From an uncultured Clostridia bacterium (GTDB lineage: Bacteria > Bacillota > Clostridia > Oscillospirales > CAG-272): a stretch of DNA of 5,669 nt. The stretch covers positions 1 to 5,669 of the forward strand of contig CAJGEA010000133.1 in assembly GCA_904502015.1 (NCBI GenBank), read 5' to 3'. Below the pieces are notes generated by a model, which worked only from the letters and a program-made list of their open reading frames with translations, was not told the origin of the DNA and ran no database searches. Position 1 is the stretch's first letter; every line of letters starts with the position of its first letter. Shown here in pieces: positions 1-5,661 of the stretch. Position numbers and translations under genes: made by a program.

Positions 1-1983
1 CGTCGCCCAGCGAATCGTGAAGCGGTCATCGGTCCACTCGGGATCGGTGCCGTAGAGATTGGGGGTCGCGCCGTAGCACATAAGCAGGGGTTTTCCCTCG
101 TAGGTGAAATAGAGGTCGGGGTATTTTTCCACGTAGTCGCGCCAGATCTGATCTACCTTGCGCTGGTGGTTGCCGTTTGCCACGTTTTCGGGTCCTGCGT
201 GACCGGGGCCTGCAAAAATGCAGACCTTGGGCGCGCCCTCAATGGTTGACCAAATCTCAAACAGGAGGTCGGTGGCTTCCTCGATCATGCGGAAGTCGTG
301 GCGCTTGTCCCGCATGGTGGCGGGATCGTAGCAGGTGTTGTTCGTCCAGTCCATGAACACGAAATCCACGCCCGCGTCGCGGAGCTGGATGGCGTGGCGG
401 CGAATGACCTCGGGATCGTCCGAGGCGTAGGGGCCGTCCAGCGGCAGATCCCAGGTGCCCTTACCCCAGCGGGTGACGGTGGAGTAGTGCCAGGTGGAGT
501 AGGCGATACCCACGAGGCGATCCTCGTAGGGGGTCTTTTCGTAGAGCCCCACGCCCGTTTGGTCGGCGGTTACGTCGTCGTGGTTGTATACCACGTCGCG
601 GTACAGGTCAAAGCGGTTTTCCATGTCTTGAATCCTTTCGTTTGTGAGATTGTTTTGGTGGTCAATGAAGTAGGCGGTGTTATCCCCGGGGCAGACGGCG
701 TAGCCCATCCAGCGGGCGATGTAGTTGGCGGCGAGGAGGAGGGTGTCCCCTTGGCGCACGACGGTGGGGAAGGGGTGGGAGGTGCCGTTGAGGTCAACCG
801 CGCTTTGCCCTTCGGTGAAGGTCAGGGTCGCGCCGTCGCGGGCGAGGGTGATCGTTTTGTCGGCCTCGGCGTAGGAGAACCCGAAAAGGGCCGCCACGGC
901 CTCGGCGTCCGCGAGAATGACGCTGCCGTTCAGGGCTACGGGGGTGTCGCACTTGTATTGGGTCTTGTCGCGGAAGAAGTAGGACAGCCCGCCGCGCAGA
1001 GCGGTGAGGGTGGTATCGGCGGTGTAGGGCTGAATTTCGCCTGTGGTCAGGCTGATGGAGGCGACCGAGGAATGGGCGTAGTGCTGCATGGCGCGGACGT
1101 AGCCCAGCGTGTCCCCGCCCGCCACGCGTTTGGTCACGGCGCGTGCCAGCAATCGACCCTCGGCACTGTGCGCCTCCACCGTGCCCGTGTCGCCGTCCAC
1201 CGTGACGGTGGCGAGCAGTTCGTCGGCCACCAGAACGCGGATCACGTCCCCGTCGTCCTCAAAGCGGACGGTGACGCCCTCGGCGGCGTCGAAGTCGGCG
1301 CGCAGGGCCAGGGGGGCGGTGAAGACGTTGTGGACGATGAGGTAGGCGTTGCCCCCGTTGACCGTCACCCAAATGCCGCTGTCAATGAACAGATGGTCGG
1401 GGCTGGTGAGACGCGCACCGTACATGACCGAGCTGGTCACGCTGGCGTTCGTGCCGTGGTTGTAGAGGGTGGCCTCGGCGGCGTAGGCCTGCGTCAGCTC
1501 CTTAGCAAAGCCCACGGCGTTCCACACCGAGGCGGAGGCGCTGATGCCGTCTCCGTCCTTTCCGATGGTGCCGTTGGTGGTGAAGGTGAGGGCACTGTCG
1601 GCCTTCAGATCGGCCAGGGAGGTGGATGCGTCGGTAAAGTCGAGGGTGGTGTCAAATCGCTCGTCCTTGCCCGACAGAAGCGCAGTCAGTCCTATGTCCT
1701 CGTAGGCAGGGGTCTGTATCGGGGGCAGGGGCTCGGTTTCGGTTTCTGCCTCTGTATCGGCTCCGGATTCAGTGCCGGTGTCAGCGTCGGTCGATGGCTC
1801 GGATGTGTCGGTGCCGTCAAGAGAGCCGCCGTGAGTATTGTCGGGGGAGCCGGCGGATTCGCCCACCGACGTTGTGGCGGTATCGGTGCCGTCACCCTGA
1901 TTGGGCTTTTGCGCGGTGCAGGCGGTGGCGGAGGATAGGAGCAGCAGGGCGGCGAGAATGGCGCAAAGGGATTTGATTTTCAT
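1..1983 (-). CDS. Secreted lipoprotein with copper-amine-oxidase-N-like domain and GH99-like glycosidase domain (3' end outside window)
   Basis: The frame is open from ATG at 1983 to the window edge: 661 codons with no stop, so the C-terminus is missing. The start is fixed by AAGGAGGT at 1993-2000, 9 nt upstream. Residues 1-22 form a lipoprotein signal: Lys2 and Lys4, a Leu/Ala-rich core, then S-A-T-A-C with lipidation expected at Cys22 (Ala rather than Leu at -3, so the lipobox is imperfect). Residues 23-92 are a low-complexity Thr/Asp/Glu/Gly/Ser linker ending in a Pro-rich stretch. Residues 93-345 look beta-rich and I do not recognise them. Residues about 348-440 resemble the copper amine oxidase N-terminal (stalk) domain found on many clostridial surface proteins. 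From about 488, motifs such as GIAYSTWHYS (492-501), WDLPLDGPY (511-519), DPEVIRRH (523-530) and AGVDFVFMDW (537-546) resemble GH99/GH71-like TIM-barrel glycosidases; GKPLLMCYG lies near 631-639. Inferred role: surface-anchored, carbohydrate-active or carbohydrate-binding. Substrate and catalytic residues cannot be assigned. It is transcribed alone from its own promoter. Confidence 0.85.
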   Translation of the reverse strand, partial: MKIKSLCAILAALLLLSSATACTAQKPNQGDGTDTATTSVGESAGSPDNTHGGSLDGTDTSEPSTDADTGTESGADTEAETETEPLPPIQTPAYEDIGLTALLSGKDERFDTTLDFTDASTSLADLKADSALTFTTNGTIGKDGDGISASASVWNAVGFAKELTQAYAAEATLYNHGTNASVTSSVMYGARLTSPDHLFIDSGIWVTVNGGNAYLIVHNVFTAPLALRADFDAAEGVTVRFEDDGDVIRVLVADELLATVTVDGDTGTVEAHSAEGRLLARAVTKRVAGGDTLGYVRAMQHYAHSSVASISLTTGEIQPYTADTTLTALRGGLSYFFRDKTQYKCDTPVALNGSVILADAEAVAALFGFSYAEADKTITLARDGATLTFTEGQSAVDLNGTSHPFPTVVRQGDTLLLAANYIARWMGYAVCPGDNTAYFIDHQNNLTNERIQDMENRFDLYRDVVYNHDDVTADQTGVGLYEKTPYEDRLVGIAYSTWHYSTVTRWGKGTWDLPLDGPYASDDPEVIRRHAIQLRDAGVDFVFMDWTNNTCYDPATMRDKRHDFRMIEEATDLLFEIWSTIEGAPKVCIFAGPGHAGPENVANGNHQRKVDQIWRDYVEKYPDLYFTYEGKPLLMCYGATPNLYGTDPEWTDDRFTIRWAT

Positions 1984-1992
1984 AGGCGTTTG

Positions 1993-2000
1993 ACCTCCTT
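1993..2000 (-). promoter_or_regulatory. Ribosome binding site of the lipoprotein gene
   Basis: On the minus strand this reads AAGGAGGT, a full match to the anti-Shine-Dalgarno complement, 9 nt before the ATG at 1983. It decides the start codon and predicts efficient translation. Confidence 0.9.
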
Positions 2001-2017
2001 GTGGGGGCGTTGGATCT

Positions 2018-2046
2018 ATTATACCACAAGTCGCGCGGGGGTGCAA
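2018..2046 (-). promoter_or_regulatory. Promoter of the lipoprotein gene (extended -10)
   Basis: On the minus strand: TTGCAC (2041-2046), a 17-bp spacer, then TATAAT (2018-2023) preceded by TGG, which makes an extended -10 of TGGTATAAT. The predicted transcript starts near 2011, giving a 5' leader of about 28 nt. The -35 matches consensus only in its first three bases, so the extended -10 probably carries the promoter. Confidence 0.75.
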
Positions 2047-2062
2047 GGGGGGAGGGGAAATT

Positions 2063-2083
2063 CAGGGAAATTTTAAGTCCCTG
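2063..2083. repeat. 6-bp inverted repeat upstream of the lipoprotein promoter
   Basis: CAGGGA (2063-2068) and TCCCTG (2078-2083) are perfect complements around a 9-nt AT-rich centre. It lies 17-37 bp upstream of the -35 box of the lipoprotein gene, where an activator could bind. It could equally be an outlying part of the adjacent hairpin array or chance. No known operator was recognised. Confidence 0.3.
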
Positions 2084-2091
2084 CGTTCTTA

Positions 2092-2219
2092 ATCACGGTG
2101 TAGCCGTGGATATCATCAACACGAAGTGTTGTATATCATCCGCTTGGCAAGCGGTATATCATCAAGCCGCAGAAAAAATACACGCCAGTGCGTGATGATA
2201 TGCCAAGCCTGCGGCTTGG
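2092..2219. repeat. Array of short hairpins with conserved ATATCATC linkers on a 23-bp period
   Basis: ATCATC recurs at 2112, 2135 and 2158, exactly 23 bp apart. Between copies lies a 13-nt hairpin and a GTAT linker: AACAC-GAA-GTGTT (2118-2130), then CGCTT-GGC-AAGCG (2141-2153). The arm sequences differ completely but stay self-complementary, with 5-bp stems and 3-nt loops. A first hairpin, CACGG/CCGTG (2094-2098, 2104-2108), precedes the first linker. An inverted unit follows at 2178-2199: ATAC, ACGC-CAGT-GCGT, GATGAT. It sits inside a larger stem, CAAGCCGCAG (2163-2172) with CTGCGGCTTG (2209-2218). CCAAGC/GCTTGG (2203-2208, 2214-2219) is an alternative fold. The array lies between the tRNA terminator and the lipoprotein promoter and has no credible coding frame. 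It is REP/BIME- or MITE-like in style; I cannot assign it to a named family. Confidence 0.8.
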
Positions 2220-2222
2220 ATA

Positions 2223-2263
2223 AACAAAAATAACCTTTGCCGTGGGCAAAGGTTATTTTTGTT
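2223..2263 (-). terminator. Intrinsic terminator of tRNA-Arg
   Basis: A perfect 19-bp stem (2223-2241 with 2245-2263) closes on a 3-nt loop. The GC-rich core GCAAAGG/CCTTTGC is followed on the minus strand by a T-rich tail (TTATTTTTGTT). The outer arm begins at the last base of the tRNA CCA end. Because the arms are A-rich and T-rich it is symmetric and could also stop plus-strand transcription. Confidence 0.9.
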
Positions 2264-2339
2264 GGCCTACCCGAAAGGATTCGAACCTTCGACCTTCAGA
2301 GTCGGAGTCTGACGCGCTATCCAGCTGTGCCACGGGTAG
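2263..2339 (-). tRNA. tRNA-Arg (anticodon CCG)
   Basis: A complete 77-nt cloverleaf with CCA encoded. The acceptor stem is CTACCCG/CGGGTAG (7 bp, perfect). The D arm contains AGCTGGATA. The anticodon stem TCAGA/TCTGA closes the loop CTCCGAC, placing CCG at positions 34-36 after U33. The variable loop is AGGTC. The T arm is GAAGG-TTCGAAT-CCTTT with one G-T wobble, and the discriminator base is G. CCG reads the arginine codon CGG. The D stem GCAC/GCGC leaves an A12-C23 mismatch. The gene has its own promoter (2350-2378) and terminator (2223-2263), so it is a single-gene transcription unit. Confidence 0.95.
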
Positions 2340-2349
2340 AAACATGGGT

Positions 2350-2378
2350 ATTATACCACAATCCCCCCCAAATTGCAA
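2350..2378 (-). promoter_or_regulatory. Promoter of tRNA-Arg
   Basis: On the minus strand: TTGCAA (2373-2378), a 17-bp spacer containing a G run, then TATAAT (2350-2355) with an extended TGG. The start is predicted near 2343, only about 4 nt before the mature tRNA 5' end at 2339, leaving a very short leader for RNase P. It shares the 13-mer TTGTGGTATAATA with the lipoprotein promoter. Confidence 0.8.
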
Positions 2379-2556
2379 GCCCCTTTTGCGAAAATTTCCG
2401 CTCCCGCCCGTGATTTGATTGACAAATTGCGGGCTCCCGTTTGGTAAATGCGGACAATTTTCTGTTCATCACGCCGATACGGGCGGCGCGGGAGGCGGTT
2501 TTTATTGTCAATATTACAATTTTTTGCCCTTCATGGAGGAAATCGCCTCTGACGCC
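2379..2556. other. Intergenic spacer between divergent promoters
   Basis: No gene, RNA or strong signal was found here. A TTGACA at 2419-2424 lacks a well-spaced -10. Small inverted repeats (CGCCG/CGGCG at 2472-2476 and 2484-2488; ATTGT/ACAAT around 2504-2520) and a T5 run are too weak to call a terminator. The stretch separates the leftward tRNA-Arg promoter from the rightward degV-fakA promoter. Confidence 0.6.
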
Positions 2557-2585
2557 TTGACAATCTAATGAATTTGGGTTATAAT
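2557..2585 (+). promoter_or_regulatory. Consensus sigma-A-type promoter of the degV-fakA operon
   Basis: TTGACA (2557-2562) and TATAAT (2580-2585) match both consensus hexamers exactly at the optimal 17-bp spacing. The start is predicted near 2592. It should be strong and driven by the housekeeping sigma factor. No FapR-like palindrome was seen overlapping it. Confidence 0.92.
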
Positions 2586-2591
2586 AACTAT

Positions 2592-2735
2592 GTATGCTTT
2601 GGATTTTTGAGGCACTTCGGCGAGGGATGCAATGTTCTGTTCCCGCCCCGCCGTACGACCTGCCATCGCCGCCGTATGCGAGCGGCCGTTGCACGCCTTG
2701 CGTGCTACTCAGCTTTCAGAAGGGAGATATACGTT
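2592..2735 (+). promoter_or_regulatory. Structured 5' leader of the degV-fakA mRNA
   Basis: About 144 nt separate the predicted transcription start from the degV ATG, longer than needed. Three hairpins can form. CGGCGaGGG (2618-2626) pairs with CCCCGCCG (2646-2653), with a bulged A. GCCGC (2668-2672) pairs with GCGGC (2682-2686). GCACGC-CTT-GCGTGC (2691-2705) is a perfect 6-bp stem ending 14 nt before the Shine-Dalgarno sequence. No U-rich terminator tail follows and I recognise no known riboswitch. Upstream ATGs at 2627 and 2632 open short frames that overlap the degV start out of frame, without well-spaced ribosome sites. A regulatory role is inference. Confidence 0.5.
2720..2726 (+). promoter_or_regulatory. 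Ribosome binding site deciding the degV start
   Basis: AAGGGAG lies 9 nt before the ATG at 2736. The frame is open back to 2568, and in-frame ATGs occur upstream (for example at 2676), but they lack a ribosome site. The earliest part of that extension would include the promoter itself. Confidence 0.8.
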
Positions 2736-3599
2736 ATGCAAGAATATCAGATCGTGGTTGACGCTGCGTCCGACCTGCCCGCCGAGCTGGCGGCCGAGCT
2801 GGGCGTTGTGACCGTCCCCATCCTTGTGACCTTCGACGGTGAACCGACTCAAATGACCAATGAAATCGAGCCCAAGGAGTTCTATGCCAAGCTCCGCACG
2901 GGGCAGGGCGTGCATACCGCGTCCCCCAATATCAGCATTTTCCGCTCCTTTATGGAGCCTTACCTCAAAGAGGGAAAGGACGTCATTTACATGGGCTTTT
3001 CCTCGGGGCTCAGCGGCATGTTCCACATGGGTGAGCTGGCCGCCGACGAGCTGCGCGAGGCATATCCCGAGCGCACCATCGTGACGCTGGACACCCTTTG
3101 CGCCTCCCTCGGTTACGGACTGCTGGTTTACCACGCCGTACAAAAGCAGCGTGAGGGCGCAACGCTGGACGAGCTGACCGCGTATCTGGAGGAAAACAAG
3201 ATGCACCTCGCCCACTGGTTCACGGTGGAGGATCTTTTCTTCCTCAAGCGCGGCGGCCGTATCAGCGCCACCACCGCCGTGGTGGGCTCCATGCTGTCCA
3301 TCAAGCCCGTCATGCATTGCGACGACGAGGGACACCTCACCAAGGTCGGCACGGTGCGCGGGCGCAAGGCCTCCATTGAGGCGCTGTTCCACCGTATGGA
3401 GCAATCCGTCATTACCCCCGAGGGGCATACGGTCTACATCTGCCACGGCGACTGCATCGAGGACGCCGAGCGTCTGGCTACCCTCATCCGCTCAAAGTGG
3501 GCAGTCAAGGACGTGATGATTGGCTACACAGGCCCCGCCGTAGGTGCCCATTCGGGCCCCGGCACGGTCGCGCTGTTCTTCCTCGCAACCGAGAGATAA
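2736..3599 (+). CDS. DegV family fatty-acid-binding protein (FakB-type)
   Basis: 287 aa, the usual DegV length (about 280). DegV/FakB proteins bind one fatty acid in a buried tunnel and present its carboxylate to the kinase FakA; the resulting acyl-phosphate feeds phospholipid synthesis in the cytoplasm. The N-terminal motif VDAASDLP (8-15) is a variant of the usual DS-T-SDLP. Residues that in characterised FakB proteins contact the fatty-acid head group are recognisable: Thr61 (HTASP), Ser93 in SSGLSG (89-94), Arg175 in LKRGGRIS (170-177) or Arg208/Arg210 in VRGRK, and His272 in GAHSGPGT. The core motif SMLSIKPV (185-192) is typical. The start at 2736 is supported by the ribosome site and by the family N-terminus. 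It is the first gene of the operon, 45 bp before the fakA homologue. Which fatty acid it binds cannot be read from sequence. The family call is firm; the FakB role rests on motifs plus the adjacent kinase. Confidence 0.93.
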   Translation: MQEYQIVVDAASDLPAELAAELGVVTVPILVTFDGEPTQMTNEIEPKEFYAKLRTGQGVHTASPNISIFRSFMEPYLKEGKDVIYMGFSSGLSGMFHMGELAADELREAYPERTIVTLDTLCASLGYGLLVYHAVQKQREGATLDELTAYLEENKMHLAHWFTVEDLFFLKRGGRISATTAVVGSMLSIKPVMHCDDEGHLTKVGTVRGRKASIEALFHRMEQSVITPEGHTVYICHGDCIEDAERLATLIRSKWAVKDVMIGYTGPAVGAHSGPGTVALFFLATER

Positions 3600-3644
3600 A
3601 CGAGATACATTCTGCATAGATCCAATCAGGAAAGGAAACAGAAC

Positions 3645-5333
3645 ATGGCAAACGAGAACGAGAAGTCCACGGTCATAGACGGCGAGCAGTTCCAGAAAAT
3701 GGTCGCCTCGGCCGCTAACTCGCTGGACAGCGAGAAAACCGAGATCAATAACCTCAACGTATTCCCCGTGCCCGACGGTGACACGGGCATCAACATGAGC
3801 CTGACCATGAAGCCCGCCCGCGAGATCCACGTCGAGCCCGGAACGCTGTCCGAGTGCGCGGGCCGCGTGGCTGACCGCCTGCTCCGCGCCGCCAGAGGCA
3901 ACTCGGGCGCGATTCTGTCGCTGTTCTTCCGCGGCATGGCCAAGTCCTTCAGGGGACTGGATAAGGCCAGCACCGAGGATATCGCGAAGGCCATCCGCAG
4001 CGGCACCAACGAGGCATATCGCGCGGTCAGCAAGCCCGCCGAGGGCACCATTCTGACCGTCATGCGCGGCACGGCCGAGACCGCCGAGGCCGAGAGCGGC
4101 CAGTACCGCGACGATCCCGAGGCGTTCTTTGAGCGTCTGGTTGCCTCCGCCGAGGAGGTGCTGGATCAGACCCCCGAAATGCTCCCCGTGCTCAAGCAGG
4201 CCAACGTGGTTGATGCGGGCGGCCGCGGATTCGTGACCATGCTCAAGGGTATGCTGGCATCCCTGCGCGGTCAGGACGTGGTGGCCACCGACGACGGCAG
4301 CGACACCCAGGAGTCTGCCAATTTCGGCGAGTTCGACACCGAGTCCATTACATTTGCTTACTGCACCGAGTGCATCGTGGGCAAGTACGACGAGCTACGC
4401 GGTGAGGGCACGGCGTCCGCCTTCCGCGACACCATTTCCCCTTGGGGCGACAGCATGGTGTTCGTGGACGACGAGGAGATCATCAAGCTCCACATCCATA
4501 CCAACGATCCCGGTCGCGTGCTGTCCGAGGCACTCAAGTACGGTGCCATCGAGACCGTCAAGATTGAGAACATGAAGCGCCAGCATTCGGCGCTCACCGC
4601 CGCGGGCGAGAAGAGCATGACTCCCGCCGAGCCCGAGGATCTCACGCCCGATAAGGATTTCGGATTCGTGTCGGTTTGCCTTGGTAAGGGCACGGCCAAT
4701 GTCTTCCGCGAGCTGGGCGTGCAGGAGATCGTCACGGGCGGTCAGACCATGAATCCCTCCACCGACGATCTGCTCACCGCTATCCGCCGCACCCGCGGCC
4801 GCGAGGTGTTCGTTCTGCCCAACAACAAGAACATCATCATGGTGGCCAACCAGGCCGCCAAGATCATCGCCAAGGAGCATGCCGAGGGCGAGGAGCCCGC
4901 GCAGCGCGTGATCGTGCTGGAAACCCGCAGTGTGCCCGAGGGTATGTCGGCGCTCCTCGTGTTCGACGAGAGTGCCTCCGCCGAGGACAACGCCGCCGCT
5001 ATGACCGAGGCGTTCGGTGCTGTTCACACCCTGTCGGTTACCCGTGCGGTCAAGGATGCCGCTATTGACGGGCTTTCCATCAAGGCGGGTGAATACATGG
5101 GTCTGTGCGACCGCAAGATCGGCTACACGGGCACCGATTACGAGGTCATCGTGCTTGAGATGATCCGCAATTTCCCCGACGCCTCGTTCATCACGGTGCT
5201 GTACGGTGCCGACGTGTCCGAGGAGAACGCCAAGATCATGTTTGAGAAGATCAAGGCCACCCTGCCCGACGCCGAGTGCAACCTGCTCTCGGGCGGCCAG
5301 CCTCTGTACGATTTCGTGATCTCGGTAGAATAA
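3645..5333 (+). CDS. fakA: Fatty acid kinase catalytic subunit, FakA-type (DAK2/DhaL domain)
   Basis: 562 aa, full length for the FakA family (about 550). It phosphorylates fatty acids held by FakB partners, using ATP, to give acyl-phosphate. Three domains are visible. The N-terminal DhaL-like ATP-binding domain (about 10-210) contains NVFPVPDGDTGINM (38-51) with Mg-binding Asp44 and Asp46, then ARGNSGAIL (83-91), EGTILTV and VVDAGGRGF. The middle domain (about 225-320) has YCTEC with Cys240 and HIH (283-285), matching the zinc-site residues known in FakA, and ends in IENMKRQH (307-314). The C-terminal domain (about 330-562), which in this family docks FakB, has GGQTMNPS (365-372), LPNNKN (391-396) and GGQPLYDF near 550-557. 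AGGAAAGGAA (3628-3637) precedes the ATG by 7 nt. The gene follows degV by 45 bp with no promoter or terminator between and is followed by a strong terminator. Older annotations call such proteins 'DAK2 domain' or 'dihydroxyacetone kinase'; the three-domain layout argues against that. Confidence 0.96.
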   Translation: MANENEKSTVIDGEQFQKMVASAANSLDSEKTEINNLNVFPVPDGDTGINMSLTMKPAREIHVEPGTLSECAGRVADRLLRAARGNSGAILSLFFRGMAKSFRGLDKASTEDIAKAIRSGTNEAYRAVSKPAEGTILTVMRGTAETAEAESGQYRDDPEAFFERLVASAEEVLDQTPEMLPVLKQANVVDAGGRGFVTMLKGMLASLRGQDVVATDDGSDTQESANFGEFDTESITFAYCTECIVGKYDELRGEGTASAFRDTISPWGDSMVFVDDEEIIKLHIHTNDPGRVLSEALKYGAIETVKIENMKRQHSALTAAGEKSMTPAEPEDLTPDKDFGFVSVCLGKGTANVFRELGVQEIVTGGQTMNPSTDDLLTAIRRTRGREVFVLPNNKNIIMVANQAAKIIAKEHAEGEEPAQRVIVLETRSVPEGMSALLVFDESASAEDNAAAMTEAFGAVHTLSVTRAVKDAAIDGLSIKAGEYMGLCDRKIGYTGTDYEVIVLEMIRNFPDASFITVLYGADVSEENAKIMFEKIKATLPDAECNLLSGGQPLYDFVISVE

Positions 5334-5350
5334 AGATATAATGCATTGCC

Positions 5351-5393
5351 CAAGAGGGAGCGCACGCCGTGCGCTCCCTCTTGTCATTCTTTC
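5351..5393 (+). terminator. Intrinsic terminator of the degV-fakA operon
   Basis: A perfect 15-bp GC-rich stem (5351-5365 with 5369-5383) with loop GCC starts 17 nt after the fakA stop. A moderately T-rich tail, TCATTCTTTC, follows. The tail is interrupted, but the stem is very stable. Confidence 0.85.
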
Positions 5394-5450
5394 AAGGGGC
5401 GTTGGGGGTTCAAATTTGGATTTATCGGTGCGTTGGATTTGAATGTGACG

Positions 5451-5498
5451 TTTCTTTGTACTTTTCTTTCTCCAGCGAAAGAAAAGTACCAAAAGAAG
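5451..5498. repeat. Long A/T-rich palindrome
   Basis: GTACTTTTCTTTC (5458-5470) pairs perfectly with GAAAGAAAAGTAC (5477-5489) around the loop TCCAGC. TTTCTTT (5451-5457) extends the stem to about 20 bp against 5491-5498, with two bulged bases (C5490, A5494). One strand is almost pure pyrimidine and the other purine. Confidence 0.85.
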
Positions 5499-5503
5499 CG
5501 CCG

Positions 5504-5533
5504 TTCAAGAGGAAACCTACGGTTTCCCTTGAA
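5504..5533. repeat. 13-bp palindrome with one bulge
   Basis: TTCAAG (5504-5509) pairs with CTTGAA (5528-5533). GGAAACC (5511-5517) pairs with GGTTTCC (5521-5527) around loop TAC. A5510 is bulged. Confidence 0.8.
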
Positions 5534-5547
5534 AATCCCTTCCCTTG

Positions 5548-5588
5548 ATGGTGCGCGCCGTGGCTTCGCCACGTTGATTGCGCGCCAT
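5548..5588. repeat. Nested palindrome, outer and inner stems
   Basis: Outer stem: ATGGTGCGCG (5548-5557) with TGCGCGCCAT (5579-5588), 10 bp with two G-T wobbles. Inner stem: CGTGGC-TTC-GCCACG (5559-5573), 6 bp perfect. The G-T pairs are maintained in one strand only, which would suit a folded RNA. Confidence 0.8.
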
Positions 5589-5661
5589 ACACACCTGTAC
5601 CCGTTGTGCCGAGTTGTTGCCAAGCGTGGCAACCAACTCGGATAGTCACAGCAGGCGTGTA
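5588..5661. repeat. Large nested palindrome near the window end
   Basis: Outer stem: TACACACCTG (5588-5597) with CAGGCGTGTA (5652-5661), one A-C mismatch. A middle TGTG/CACA pairing (5605-5608, 5647-5650) follows. Inner stem: CCGAGTTG (5609-5616) with CAACTCGG (5634-5641), then TTGCCA-AGCG-TGGCAA (5617-5632), with C5633 bulged. The outer stem abuts the preceding palindrome, with which it shares base 5588. Confidence 0.75.

Larger units (their letters stand above)
5409..5661. repeat. Non-coding palindrome-rich element
   Basis: After the operon terminator, nearly every base to the window end belongs to an inverted repeat, and no credible gene is present. Five palindromes follow one another; four are listed separately. 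The first is TTCAAAT (5409-5415) with ATTTGAA (5437-5443). Several stems close on 3-nt loops. The density of stems with bulges suggests a mobile or extragenic repeat element, or a folded RNA. The right boundary may lie outside the window. The conserved ATATCATC linker of the array at 2092-2219 is absent, so it is probably a different family. I cannot name it. Confidence 0.65.

Noticed and set aside
298..1938. 546-codon plus-strand open frame antisense to the lipoprotein gene
   Set aside because: Its translation is Gly/Val-rich with no domain, it has no ribosome site, and the opposite strand has a signal peptide, a ribosome site, a promoter and recognisable domains. Long antisense frames are expected in GC-rich genes.
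2092..2219. CRISPR array
   Set aside because: The repeats are only 6-10 nt, the intervals are self-complementary hairpins of 13 nt, and no cas gene is visible.
2472..2503. Possible terminator (CGCCG/CGGCG hairpin plus T5)
   Set aside because: The T run lies about 10 nt beyond the stem, the stem is only 5 bp, and no plus-strand gene lies upstream.
2317..2694. 125-codon minus-strand open frame over the degV leader and tRNA start
   Set aside because: It overlaps the tRNA gene and two promoters, has no ribosome site and no recognisable protein features.
2568..2735. 56-codon N-terminal extension of DegV
   Set aside because: The extension would include part of the promoter, and no ribosome site precedes its ATGs. 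The family N-terminus and a ribosome site both fit the ATG at 2736.
5337..5342. TATAAT just after the fakA stop
   Set aside because: No -35-like hexamer lies 16-18 bp upstream, and a terminator follows immediately.
4395..5492. 365-codon minus-strand open frame across fakA and its terminator
   Set aside because: It runs antisense to a clearly conserved kinase, crosses the operon terminator, has no family motif and is rich in His/Gly/Leu as antisense frames of GC-rich genes are.
5346..5649. Short open frames on both strands in the right-edge region
   Set aside because: They run through the terminator and several palindromes, are basic and low in complexity, and no family resemblance was seen.
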